Below, piece by piece: positions 33,180 through 45,196 of a stretch of DNA of 64,000 nt; position 1 is the first letter of the stretch, and each line of letters starts with the position of its first letter. The translations under genes and the position numbers were made by a program. Under the pieces are notes generated by a model, which was not told the origin of the DNA, did no database searches, and saw only the letters and a list, made by a program, of their open reading frames with translations. Source of the DNA: Endomychus coccineus (Eukaryota; Arthropoda; Insecta; Coleoptera; Endomychidae); contig OY294068.1 in assembly GCA_958510875.1 (NCBI GenBank), forward strand, positions 167,161,962-167,225,961, written 5' to 3'.

Positions 33180-35829
33180 TCTTTAAAGTGCTCAAAACCT
33201 GTAAAAGTTATACCTCATTAATCCATAAAGACGATACATAACAGAATACAGTTATTATACAAAAAAAGTTATTGTGATTTGAGTTTTCCTTGATGACTAT
33301 TGGTAATGTACTCCATTCAGATATTCAGGAATTTATATATTGTAGATATAGATTCTATTCTTTGCAACTTTTGATGTAGGTACTATTGCAAAAATACGAA
33401 CTGGAGGCATCTGGCGATTGGGATACTCGTCAACATAATAGTACCGTTGTAACAAAGCTACCTTATTATTTATCAATTAGAATTAATTTAGATATCAAAC
33501 ATGTTTCTAGAATTCAAGCTGGGTCTAAAAACACCCTTGAGTTTAAATAGAAATAGGACATTCTTTGTTCCCTTTTATTACGGACAAGACAAGTATATGA
33601 CTTCATTTTTTAGTACGACCGTCCTATCATAAATTGATACAGTTTGTTCTTTAAATCTGTGGGACAGAAACAAGATGTGCAGTTCCTGAATCCTTGTCAA
33701 GGAAGGCTCATTATAATTTGTAAAATATCGACAAAGTCGAAGAGGTTTCTCACAGTTTAAATAGGAAATCATAAATTACGAAGCTAACAGAAATTGTTCT
33801 AAAGAAAACAAGTGCATTACAGTATATTGGTTAAGACATATGCTTATGATCTGATTTGTAACGGCAGGTTGATCGCTTGCTATGGTTCAAACAAAGGTTT
33901 TTTACCCTGTCTTTTCCTTTGAAGCTATAATGTATTGACGTGACCATAACATATGACGTACCAGACGCAGTCGTTTCTTATTAAACATTTAATTAGAATA
34001 TTAACTTGATATAATTTTCATTCATACCTGAATTCGAGGAAGTATAAATAGGGTCATGAAATTAAGATCCCTGTCAACAAAAATAGAATAGTTCTTTTGT
34101 ATCCAGCTCACTAGACTGGGGCAAGTCTCTCTCTTATTGAAAAAAGGTTACTACCACCAAACATATTGCTCAAATAGTAGTGATTATCCAAGATTATACA
34201 AAATCAAACTCACAACACTAAAGTCAGTTATATTCTAACTTCTTGAGGTAAATCTTACATTGACTATTTCACGAATCACGTAAATCATATTTTAGAAAAC
34301 TTTCCAAGTTTTCTAGTTTAGCTTGCGTTGTGGTGCTTATGGTAGAATTTCCACTCCAATTAGAATCAAGTCGTATTGCTGAATACATTACATTTAGAAT
34401 TCCTTGAATAATAAAACCATAACAGTTTTGTTTAACTCTTTACCCTGGTACAACCGGGCTGAGTTAAATTAGTTTTCACTTCATATCTAGGTTCTAATAA
34501 GGTTAATTTAAAAATAATGATTGCTTAATTGTTCTCTAAATTTAACATATTTCCTCACCCTTTAATTATTCATAGAAACATACACCGTCCGAGACAAAAA
34601 AGTCACCCTCATATATTTATACTAACATATATAACGAGACAGGCAGAACAGACAGAATGTTATGAGATGTGATGAAACTATTTTCGTATTAGTCTTATTC
34701 AATCAATTGGTAGTCTTTTTTCCAAATGGTGTTGACCACGGGAAAATTGAGGAAACTTCTTGCACGAGGCGTGAATTTCTCCTCGCCATCAAGTAGATAT
34801 GTTTGAGGTCATCTTTCACTCCTTTCTATCCACCAGAATTGTGAGTTTCTGTTTTCTCCATAATATTCGGCACCCAAAAACTATGCTCCTCCGAAAAATC
34901 AGCGACAGTTGGAGAGAGAATCACTCTATTTTCACAGAAGCCGCCCACAGATCTAGAGTGGTTTGAGATCATATTATATGGGATTTGGGCAAGTTTTATC
35001 ACAATCTTCCATTCAATTGAAATATTTCAAAGAGTTCACAGTGTTTCAACGGAATTAAAACAATGCTTAATGAATTTGAGACATAAATAGTATTATTTCA
35101 AAGTTTTGGAATTATTCATTGAATTAGAGTGAAATCAGAAAGATAGCCATTTATATCTATCATAAATGATTACAATACTGGAGGGAGTTTATTGTGAAAA
35201 GAACAAATATCCCTATTACAATGTAAAATGTTTATAACCTGAGAATCGAACCGTGTGATTTTTACCGAAAAGCTGTTATACATATTCCACAACACGGGAA
35301 CGAATGACACATCACATTTTTATACTAAAGGTGATGTCAGTTACTCTTCCTACCTTGGCATCAAAGTGAAACTGTTAACGCACATTATAAGAATATTACA
35401 TATCATGTGCCACATCGAATTAACATGAAATGGAACATTTCAAAAAAAAAATATGACACAACCTCTGGACAACCTTCGAAAAAATTTGGTATTACACAAT
35501 TATATATGGACGAAACTAGTTTTACACAAAAGTGGAGAGACTAGGTGACATTCCAGCGAACATATGCTCTCTGAGTACATTTGATGAGAGTTATACATTA
35601 AACTTATCAGAACACGTCACTCCCTCATTGTTAATGTATTTCCTCCAATTACAAATCTTCAAACGGATTCATACTATCTGGATGATGGAAATTGCAACCC
35701 TGAAGATATTTTGTGATCCCGATTGGGAAAGGAGCTAGTTTGAAAAAAGTATAGTCTCCTCATATACTTCTTGAAGCATGAACGTAGGCTATCCCTGAGA
35801 CCAACCCAAAATGGACCAATACCACTCAC
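33180..35829. other. Troponin I intron, no recognised content
   Basis: AT-rich intron sequence. Small open frames such as 33,578-33,772 and 35,532-35,738 show no family features. Confidence 0.4.
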
Positions 35830-36036
35830 CTTCAACAGGAGGTTCTGGTTCTGGTTCCGGTGGTGGAGCTTCTGTGCCCTCCGCAGGAACTTCTCCTTCA
35901 GCAGGTGGCTGTCCATCTTCAGGTGGTTGTCCTTCTAAGGGTGGCTCTCCTTCTGCTGGAGGTTGCCCTTCTGTTGGTTCCCCTTCTCCTTCAAGTTTTT
36001 CAGCTCCTTCGCCTTCTTCTGGTGGTGGTGCTTCTC
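35830..36036 (-). CDS. wupA: Troponin I extension exon E2: Pro/Glu/Gly-rich
   Basis: The exon lies between acceptor TTCTTTAG and donor GTGAGTGG, 207 nt, entering with GA (Gly completed) and leaving with G. It encodes 68 residues such as EAPPPEEGEGAEKLEGEGEP, then PPAEGEPPLEGQPPEDGQ and a run of P-E dipeptides (PPPEPEPEPEPPVE with small variation). It shows the same six- to seven-residue xPAEGx periodicity as E4, is strongly acidic, and predicts disorder. Plus-strand open frames over this exon are shadows. Confidence 0.88.
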
Positions 36037-36146
36037 CTAAAGAAAATTACATAATAAATAAAGATGAAAGCGTAGAACAATACTGACTAGGAAAGATATA
36101 CTAATTACACTTATAATGTTATCAGAATATTTCCTCGTTCACTTAC

Positions 36147-36177
36147 CTTCGGCAGGCGGCGCTGCTTCTTCTCCTTC
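36147..36177 (-). CDS. wupA: Troponin I extension micro-exon E1
   Basis: A 31-nt exon with acceptor GTTATAG and donor GTAAGT, reading EGEEAAPPAE plus the first base of a Gly codon. Phase 0 at its start fits the phase-0 donor of the inhibitory-region exon (46,147) or of the cassette at 44,166. It links the troponin I body to the Pro-rich tail and lies only 110 bp upstream of E2. Confidence 0.78.
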
Positions 36178-36464
36178 CTATAACATAACAAAGCTAAAAT
36201 GAAATTGATGGAAATTTCTCTTTTACATGTAGAATATTTTGTAAAAACTGCACGTTACAAACCAAACACTTTTCTGGGATTTTGGAACAACAAAAGGAGT
36301 GTACTCTACTCATCACTAATATCTAGCGTAATGGAAATTGGCTTCCAACACGTAAAAATTTCATCAAATGGGTTCATTATATCCCACATGATTGATCTTG
36401 TTTCGAAGGGCTCTTATGTATCCTGTATTTCCCTAGAGAGTGATTTCCTTAGGCGAAATGTTCA

Positions 36465-36960
36465 CCTGTGCTAAGCATTATTTCCATTATAATCGTCAAA
36501 TCGATTACAAAAATGTTAATATTTATCTAAAGAAACCAATCATTACAAAAGATCTGTTGTGGAAATGATTTACATAAAACGTGATTTTATGTTTGTGAAT
36601 CATCGAATAGTCTTTCAATCAATAAGTCAAATTTATAAAAATTTAATTAATTAAAACCCTTGCAAATTCCTAAATACTTTATAATGCTAAAAATATATTT
36701 TAGAAAGAATGCTAAAATAATCGATATTTCTAGTAAGGTCTGTCAACTTTTTCCTATTGCCTATAAATCTTCAACATCTGGTTCGAAAATGGATACTTGA
36801 GCCTATTAGAGGTGGTTTCGTCAGTCTTATTCTCACATTTCTTGAGATGACTTCGGTTACTAGAAATAGATTGCTATGCAGTGGCTTCTTGATACATATT
36901 CATATACTTGAAACTTCGATATTCTGTTCATTTATTAAAGATCTGTAATCAATTGATCAC
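36465..36960 (+). mobile_element. Penelope-like element 3' fragment
   Basis: Plus-strand match to the PLE 3' region at 31,020-31,440: GCTAAGCATTATTTCCATTA, TTACAAAAATGTTAATATTT, GTGAATCATCGAATAG-type words, and AACATCTGGTTCG. More diverged than the 31-kb copy. It sits just upstream of exon E1 in a troponin I intron. Confidence 0.7.
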
Positions 36961-38575
36961 GTGACTTCCTTTTGTTATCAAAAGATATTGGAAATGATTT
37001 AGAAACCGCTAATGAGAGACGTTAAATTATACTATATGTTACATTGGAATTTTATCCAAATGGTTTACAAAATATATTTCACAACTTTATGTTTCATATT
37101 GATAGCTGCTGTCAGGTTGACTTCTTCACACTATGAGTAACCTTGTTTTATACTGACACTTACTGTCACATGAACTATCGAAATGTACCACGGAATAAAG
37201 ACTTAAAACAGATGATCATCGATGAAACGTCACTTGAATCGTAAAATGAAAATTTCGGACACTTCTGCAGGTTAAATAACATATGTGGATATATATTTAT
37301 AACCAGAAAAATACGGTTGTCTATATGGTTCAATAAAATACCATTATTTCATTTGGTAAAATGAAGATGGATGAAAAACTACCACTTAAAATATGGCTAC
37401 CAAAAACAATACAGTTTCTATTTTCACCAATTTGAAGCGACGTTTCTTCAATGGGTTACGCACATACGCACAGCCATGTCAAAAATAATCTACATCGATT
37501 CAGAATTGCTCAAAACGGATATATCCTGTAACAATGTTTTGCCTCGATTACAGTACTTCCCTTGCACTATAAACTAGGTATAGTGAGGTGAGAAAAAATA
37601 GTATATGGGACCAATTAGGGTCCCTTGAAGTATGCCTATTTTCACGGTTACATTTTGTTATATTTGTATAAAAATTCGATTATTATATATTGGTCATGTG
37701 TTATTTAATTTAATTATTATTATGAATTATCAAACACCTGTTTTGTTTTCAATGTGTCTAATGGAAAAAGCTTGAATTTATATAACTGTGCCAGTTCATT
37801 AGATGGAAAAGTGAAAAGTATACCCCGGTCATTGAAGCTTTGACACAGCTGCGACTTAATTTGTATAATTTCAGAGGAATGTCGAATAGCAAAATTATGT
37901 ATTGGAACATCACGGAAACTAAATTGAAGGCATCTCTGTTTTCTGTTAGGATCGTGACTAATTTTAGGGAATGATAATTACATGTTCAAGACAGCAAGTT
38001 TTCCACTATTGTTTCATGTTTGTAGATCTATTTAGTTTATTATACTCTACAATCTACGTAGTAAACAAGCCAAGTATATTGTCAGGGGCGCCGTGAATGT
38101 CACGATATAGGAAGTCTTTTTAATAATATGGCGAATAAGATAGCCATTTTCGTTTTTTATTATGTCGCGGTACAATAGAAAATAAAATCTGTCTGTAAAT
38201 AAAGAATTTAAGAAGCATAAATTAAAAACTTGATGCTTTGATTATTTTATTAATTTACTTCAAGAAGCTAACGTATCAGAAGTCAAAGCAAAAATACGTC
38301 AAGGGTATCATATTTCTCAACTTGAATGATTATTATATACTTTAGAAATGTACGTTTTCCCAATTAAACCTACGTTTTGATAATTTTTTTTGCTTAATGT
38401 AACTTTATGTCAACTCTAAACAGTTTTCCTCTCATCCTTTCCACTAATAGGATGTTCTAACCAACGGTATAGCCAGATTTCACGTTTATTTACAAAAATA
38501 GCTATTTTATTGTTTTTAATAAGACAATCGTTTAATCGGTTATATGATAAATATCTGTGATATTTTTCTCCATTC
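36961..38575. other. Troponin I intron, no recognised content
   Basis: AT-rich. The open frame at 37,371-37,577 has no family features. Confidence 0.4.
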
Positions 38576-40151
38576 ATTCAGAAATGCATCGCCATATCCT
38601 CCAGAGGAGCCTACGAGGGCAGTTTGCAGGAACTTGTTCAACAAGCCTTGATAATTACATAAGTCTGATGTAGAGAGTACAAACTGTCCATTCAGCCGGA
38701 GAAAACTACCATTATCATTTTCTCCAGAAGGTACAAATTTGAGCCTCTGAAAAAAATGGTAATCGGAAGCAAGTCAGTTAACTTTTCCAAGACTGTGAAA
38801 TATCTGGGAGTCATCCAGAACAAAAAGCTACTCTGGTAGAAGCAGCTGGAGACTAGGTGCCAAAATGCTATGATAATCTTTTGGCAGGGTAAGAGTACAG
38901 TTGGCATGAAGTGGGGTTTGGAGCCTAAGCAGCTCTTATGTGGAACAACTCAGCTATTATCATCCCAAGACTCAGTTAGGCTGTTCTCGTATGGTGGAAA
39001 AGAGCTGAACTGGTTACAGCCCAGAAACTTCTGGACAGAATACAGGGATTCTTTCTCATCCACGAGGAAGAGAGTTGCTGGGTATACAGGTATAGCTGCA
39101 ACGGCCCCCTAAAGATATGGAGTGCAGACCAATCCCGTATATTCAGGGTGCAGCAGGACATAATCAAAGCTCTGTGGTTCGCGGAGCAGCATTTCAGGGT
39201 ATTCATCCCCTCGAAGGAGAAATGGGAAAATGTCGACGGAGGAATGTCAAAGCACAGCACAATTTGATATACGAATGTGTCTAGAAAAACCAAAGAGTCA
39301 GAGCAGGCCTTTGCGTTCCTAGATATATTGATGGGTACTCCATGCGAATGGGGGACCTGAACACGGTGTTCGAGATGCATGCCGCCATCTACAGATGTGC
39401 GGAAAAGCTACTCGACTATGGTAAGATAAATGACACCCTCTGGATATTTTCGAACATTCAAGCGGCACTGAAAAGTCTGACTGTGTCCAGGGATACCAAT
39501 GAGACCCTTAACAGACGAGTCGTTGGAAATAGGCTCAATCTGAGCTGGATTCTAGGTCACTCAGGTGGGAAAAGAAATGACAAAATGTTCAGAGAGGGCG
39601 CCACTTGGGATGTTCCTCAAGATCCCCTTGCTGGTTTCCCCTACAACGGGAGTATACAGATCATGGGGTACCATTTGAGAGATCAACATGACTCGGCATG
39701 GAGAAGCATTGATGGCTGCCAGACTGCCAGAGCGCTGCTTGTCAATGGGGTAGGTCTACGGGCAAGCGAGATACTCTCGCTGAATAGGCAAAGCATCAGG
39801 ATAATCTCCGAGATCTTTACATGTTACGGAAATCTGATGAAATTTGAACATACAGTAGGGGAAAGCGACTCTCTTCGGTATGACAGGGAAACAAAGTGTA
39901 GTCGTCAACCCACTTTCTTTGTGAATGTCCTACGTGGATCACCACGGTCGATGACAGGATCTAAGCGTAAGACAGATATTAGGATTCTGTTGAGCAGCCG
40001 GGTATCCAAATATCCCCTGAAAAACGTAGCAGAAAATAGTGTACAAGCGTCTTTGGCTAAGTGCACAGAACTTTATATTAAGCCCGCTACCATCTCAGAA
40101 GAAACACAAACCAACTTCCGAAAAGATATTAAAAATGAAACAGTTGCTTAA
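38576..40151 (+). pseudogene. Non-LTR retrotransposon: RT C terminus plus RNase H, decayed
   Basis: From 38,640 the plus strand reads the RT palm end and thumb (QPEKTTIIIFSRRYKFEPL, then VNFSKTVKYLGVIQNKKLLW followed by a stop). A connection domain with MKWGLEPKQLL follows. The open frame 39,342-40,151 holds an RNase H-like domain: NTVFEMHAAIYRCAEKLL, then LWIFSNIQAALKSL, then LSWILGHSGGKRNDK. In active enzymes these blocks carry FxAE and FSDSQAA; here E and D are replaced (FEMHA, FSN), so catalysis is lost. A trailing Cys/His region is unclear. The RNase H places it in the I/R1/LOA-like group of elements, different from the 23-kb element. Confidence 0.8.
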
Positions 40152-43116
40152 GAATTATTCATATGTTAGGGCAATTCAGTAGAATCTGTGCGAATTAACT
40201 ACTTTGCAGCCAACCAAAGATGGCTGGTGGGGTACATGTACAAAATTAGGATACTACCAACTAGTTCGTACTTTGAGTAGTATCATGGCAACTGTTCAAC
40301 TGTTCAATCAGTCAGGCGTCTGACAATCCATAGACTGCTCTTTTTTTTAGAGCCGAGCTGTACCAATACTCTATGTAGTACAAGGTATATACTCTGAGTA
40401 CAAAAGTGAGTGTGACGTCTTCCATAAGAGGCTTACGAAACATACGACAGTATCGTTTCATCTTAGTGGCGCGTAGTTGATATTGAGTGTGCCTGGTGAT
40501 AAATAATACAATTTAACAAAGGTGTGATGAAACATAATTTTACCAGTGAATAAACGTGTATAGGAAGGAGTGTTATGACTGAATAAAATAGGTAATAAAT
40601 ATGGCTTCCTAAGTGAATGTTAATGTTGGTTCTTCCCGTGTTTGTGTCGTACGTACAGTTTACTGACGCAAACAATGGATATGTGCTGTCATTGTGAAAG
40701 ATTTCGTGGTAACAACCACAGCAGAAGATTTGCATAGCGGTACCGCAGCAGTACGTGTAAATTTTATCAATTATTTTGAAATTAGAACAAATTGAGTGAA
40801 AAATATCCTGCATTATAATTGACAATAATGCAGTCAACAGCAGAGCCATGAACAATTTTTCTGAACTCAACAAGTTGAGTGTCGTGTATCTTCATCCAGT
40901 TGATAATTCAAGACAATTATTTACTCATTCGATTCGTTTCACATTCTCAAACGTATAAGGAATAATTGGCTAAATTCAAAACCTAATCAATTTATGCAGT
41001 ATTCCAACTTTGACTCGAGCGATGAAAAAATTGCCTCATCATATAGTTCAAAAAAATTTATGAACTAGGATAAATTGTTGAAATTTGGATATCCTCTGAA
41101 TTTGAAAGAACTCTATCCTCTATCTATGTTAAAGCCGCCCTAAGGTTTTCAATGAATATTTTGTACAGACTCTACTTCAATTTGGTTCAGATATAGAGAA
41201 TTCCCTATTCATACCCCACTGCCCAGTTTATAAATATTATATTAAATTAGTGGAAAATCTCCTCAAAAGCCAACAATGAAGGAACAATTTCCAGGAGCCT
41301 ATAGAGTTAAATTTGAGGATAATTTGAAAATTAAGTTTTTGATAAATTTATTAAATTGATTAGAAGTCTAGTTTGGCTTAGACTAAATATACAACAGTGA
41401 TACATACTGCATCGTCACAAACTTCACGAAATTTCAGAATTAATTTCGTATTGTTTCAACGAGCGTAATAAATTACATATTGTTGGAAACATTTCGAACA
41501 GAACCATGCTATTGAAGAAAGCAAATGGGCTCAGTTCACGTCTGGCAACCCCGTTTAAGCAGAAAGTCCTCCATAATGTCCTAAAGAATGAATAAAATTT
41601 TTATTTCACTGTCGGCATTGTGCCTTAAAACAAGAGTGACCAGCTGCAACTTAACCTATAGTTTGTGACGTCACGACCAAGCGTTCAGGCCTTGTACTAT
41701 AAAGAGCCTCATTAGATGCAAAATTTATATTTTCGAATCATTCTTTTTTAATTTATATATTAGAAAATTCCAATGCTATTTTATTCCAAGGTTTGCACTG
41801 TTCAAATATGCGGATAGGGATATTTGAATTTGTCTATATCGAAGAGGTTGTACTGATAGAAAAATATCTTTTGTAAATATGTTATATTCCTTAAAGTCTT
41901 ACATCTGAAATAAAATTTTGGTGATTTAGAGAAGGGAGTATTATTTATTAACAATTAACTCCACAATCAGAGTATCGTATTGTTAAATCTCTACTAAAAA
42001 TGTTTTTTCTCGTAACAAAAAACACAAAATACCAAATATCAATAGTGGTTTAGTATAATATTATATTCTTCAAAATATGAACTCACTGATTTCGTTATGA
42101 TTCAGCCTCAATATTCAATCGTTCAAGCAATGATTCTCTTTTACAACCGAAAATGGAAGGAATAAATTTTCTAAAAGCAACTGAATAATAGTTTTATACA
42201 CCAGAATACTGAAACGTCTCGAGCAGTCTCTTCAAATTCATCGTCTTACATGGATATTCTGCAGAACAAAGTTTAGTCATCGATTGACTATACTATATCA
42301 TCAACAAAATTTCAATGGTAGATAGATAGCTACTAAATTTAATTATCTACTAAAAAAGTCTAGTAAACATACTTCTGACGATTGTGCTGGGCATTGAAAC
42401 ATGTTAAGTGAATAAACGTAATAAGTGTAATCTCGTTTTTAATTTTCTAACAATCTTTTCCCAGGGATATTACGGATTTTTATGAAGTCAAAGCCAATTT
42501 CTTTAAATATCAACTTCAGTTGCCTATAACATTCAGATTAGTAACTGTTTGAAGAAATTCACAGAGTTTAAGTTAGTATAATTTTTAATTTCTCACAAAA
42601 TGCACTCTGTCTAATTCATACAATGATAAAATCGAAATTATAAAATAATAAAAATGTAAATTATCAAAACGATAAACGAGGATACATTTTCTATAAGCCA
42701 GAATTGAAAGAATCTCGACTAAAAAGTTATTTTCTGTGTTTCACTAAATTCAAAATTATGTTTTTATATGATTACTTACATACCTATTTGGAGAAAATAT
42801 CGAAACATAAGAAGTAAGGCGCTATTACCTAGATTTCAGTATCGTTTGACTCAATTTCCTGACATTTACATTTGAGCTTGTACTTGTTAAACACATTGAA
42901 AGGGAAAACGGGAGGATTATACATTAAGACAAACACTGACTTGGTATACAATTTTTTTAACTAACACATGTTGTCACAGAAATAAACATACATAAGGGTG
43001 CATGCAAATGGACGATAAGATAGGCACCCCGCCTCATTATAAACTTCCATATTTTAGTAAAATAAATAAAATCCTTATAATTAGTATGTCCTTTGAGGTT
43101 ATTAACATCAGGATAT
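40152..43116. other. Troponin I intron, no recognised content
   Basis: AT-rich intron. A minus-strand frame at 40,463-40,873 (136 residues, hydrophobic, Cys-rich) has no supporting splice or family evidence and is treated as chance. Confidence 0.4.
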
Positions 43117-43176
43117 TCATGCTTCCACTTCTTGTACCTTCTTTTCATCACCCTTTTTTGACCAGTCGGGTTTTTT
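43117..43176 (-). CDS. wupA: Troponin I terminal exon, classical C terminus
   Basis: After acceptor GATGTTTCAG the exon reads KKPDWSKKGDEKKVQEVEA then TGA (43,117-43,119), 60 nt. KKPDWSKG-type sequence is the hallmark C terminus of insect troponin I, and phase 0 fits the donor at 46,147. This would be the standard thin-filament isoform. Use of this exon is an alternative to the 44.8-kb terminal exon and to the Pro-rich extension. Confidence 0.95.
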   Translation of the reverse strand, partial: KKPDWSKKGDEKKVQEVEA

Positions 43177-44165
43177 CTGAAACATCATCAGGACAATAAT
43201 TAGTTAAACAATACATTACAAAAGTAGGTACAGCAAATATAAATAGCCAGAAATATTTTTCGCGTTACGAATTGCTCCTGCCAAATGGAGTAATTTTATT
43301 TCGCCAGTGAATTGAAAGAGTACAATCTATTGCTACTAGTTAACACATTAAATCAAATCATAAAAATTCTATGAATGAATAATAAATACTAATAAAAAAT
43401 TATAAACGAATATATTCAATTGTATTTGGAAAAATATTGTATTATCATTTCAAAATATCTTTGCAACGAATAAAATAGCTGCGTTGATAAAATTGTAAAT
43501 TCAATATTTACTGATTAAACACATACTCTAGGATATTATATTTGCAGTATCATATTTTCAATGTAGAACTACCAAAAATAAAATGTGTAAAAAACATTTC
43601 ACAAATAAATAGAGGTGTCCTGTGTGGCGTTAAGTAAATGCGGAAATTATTATTTAACTATTAGATGCTTGCAAATTTCAGTTTGCTGTGCATGTGCTAG
43701 TGCAATAGAGCAACTGTCCATTTTTTCCCAGATAAAAACGTGATTTAATAAATTTACAACATGAAAATACGTTTTCTACAATAAGAGGCTGCGAATATTC
43801 CTTATCTTATATTCCTGTATGAAATTATACAATAAATTACAAATCACTGCTATTCTATTAATTATTTATTGTATTGAATTGAAATACAAATTTCTGGAAT
43901 TTTCTCCAAAACTGAAATAATATGCAACTTCTTGGGCATCTCATCAACTAAACTAAATATGAAACATTTTTATTATACTTTAGTAAAATAAATAATGCGG
44001 AGTTTGAAAGTTGAATAAAATAATGAATAATAGTTATTATATTATGTAAAATCTGATAGTGTATAAACGTGTGAAAAACTAGTGCATGGCGTCATACAAA
44101 AATATGGAAATAATAAATTTTAAATTCATAAATGCATAAATTTCATACTTTGTCGAATATTTTAC
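43177..44165. other. Troponin I intron
   Basis: AT-rich, nothing recognised. Confidence 0.4.
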
Positions 44166-44195
44166 CTTTGCGGCTGCAGAAGCTTTTTGCACACT
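44166..44195 (-). CDS. wupA: Candidate troponin I cassette exon, Ala/Lys-rich
   Basis: A 30-nt stretch with good splice signals (TTTTCAG before, GTAAAA after) encodes SVQKASAAAK in phase 0 at both ends. It could be inserted in frame between the 46.1-kb exon and either the 43.1-kb terminal exon or extension exon E1. Its Ala-rich composition suits a linker to the extension. Evidence is splice context and phase only. Confidence 0.5.
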
Positions 44196-44576
44196 CTGAA
44201 AAGTTATGTAAAGCATTTTAGGCATAAAATTAACACAATACCATTGTAATATTCTTCTACAGTCATTCCTAACGGCTTTAAATATTTAAAACATGTAATT
44301 AAATTTGAATGTTTTGAAATATTGAAGTAAAGCGAAATGAACAAATATTAAAAGCTATTTTATCTATAATTTTTCTCAATAAATATTTATAATTATGTCT
44401 ATTTTCTTAATGATTTCGTGATGTGGATAAGATAAATTCATTCAAAATCTGATATAATTTATGCTAGGTTGTATTGTAGAAAATTATTACAAAATTACTT
44501 GTTGTTGAAAGACAGTAATTAGCTTTTCCAAATGCGTAGCCACAAAAAGCAAATCAGAACCACGGCTATAGCTCAC

Positions 44577-44588
44577 CTTCAGCTTTTC
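44577..44588 (-). CDS. wupA: Possible 12-nt micro-exon (EKLK)
   Basis: GAAAAGCTGAAG lies between AG (GTTGAG) and a strong donor GTGAGC, in phase 0, giving EKLK. The upstream pyrimidine tract is weak. Recorded because it lies in the cluster of alternative 3' exons; it could well be chance. Confidence 0.2.
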
Positions 44589-44734
44589 CTCAACAAATTT
44601 TTTATTAAGGAGAACGAATCAAAATTCAAAGAAAAAATTAAATCGGTTATCAAAAATATGCAAGTAGTTACATTAGATACAAAAATATCGAAGTAATGGA
44701 GAATAAATTGAAAGGAATCTGTTTTTTTTACGGA

Positions 44735-44740
44735 TTTATT
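44735..44740 (-). terminator. Polyadenylation signal AATAAA for the 44.8-kb terminal exon
   Basis: AATAAA on the minus strand, 70 bases past the TAG at 44,810. It supports 44,810-44,854 as a true terminal exon. Confidence 0.5.
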
Positions 44741-44809
44741 GTAATCTTATAAGAGATAAGTATGGTGTATTGCGAATATATCAGAAAAAATTCAAAGCGT
44801 ATTCCAAAA

Positions 44810-44854
44810 CTACTTCTTCTGAGTCTGCCATTCAGCTTTTTCCGATTTCTTGGG
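44810..44854 (-). CDS. wupA: Troponin I alternative terminal exon
   Basis: After acceptor CTTTCACAG the frame reads PKKSEKAEWQTQKK and then TAG. Phase 0 matches the donor at 46,147, so splicing here replaces the KKPDWS terminus and ends the protein 14 residues after the DKE boundary. A nearby AATAAA supports polyadenylation. It is a Lys-rich short tail, distinct from the acidic extension. A decayed copy of this exon sits at 47.62-47.66 kb. Confidence 0.8.
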   Translation of the reverse strand, partial: PKKSEKAEWQTQKK

Positions 44855-45196
44855 CTGTGAAAGATAAATTCGATCCTAAATGATCAGAATATTTCACTAA
44901 TTTGACTATAAGCCAGGCAGTGAGTACATGGTAAAGATACCAATGTGAATCAGAATATTTATTTGAAAAACAAATTTGTCCCCCTGAGTTATAGTAAAAC
45001 AATCCAAAATAGCGAATCAAAAAAAAATATGTTAAAACTGTTTAGAGAAAAACGCCTTGCAAAATTGTAATTATTTGCTTGATGTGTTTGCAAGTAGAAC
45101 AAGTAGAGAAATAATATTGAGGCAAAGTAATTCGATACTAACTTATTTAGGGTGGTTCATGATAATTCCTCAGCTGACTAAGTTGAAAGAAACTGA
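44855..45196. other. Troponin I intron
   Basis: Nothing recognised. Confidence 0.4.

Noticed and set aside
35811..36086. Plus-strand Gly/Ser-rich frame and a Leu-rich frame
   Set aside because: Antisense of troponin I exon E2.
40463..40873. Minus-strand 136-residue hydrophobic, Cys-rich frame
   Set aside because: No family motif, no splice partners, low-complexity AT-rich DNA inside an intron; most likely chance.
43177..43200. CTGATGATG...CAGAAA on the minus strand resembling a hammerhead core
   Set aside because: Stem II would have only two pairs and no stem I forms. The sequence is the splice acceptor region of a troponin I exon.
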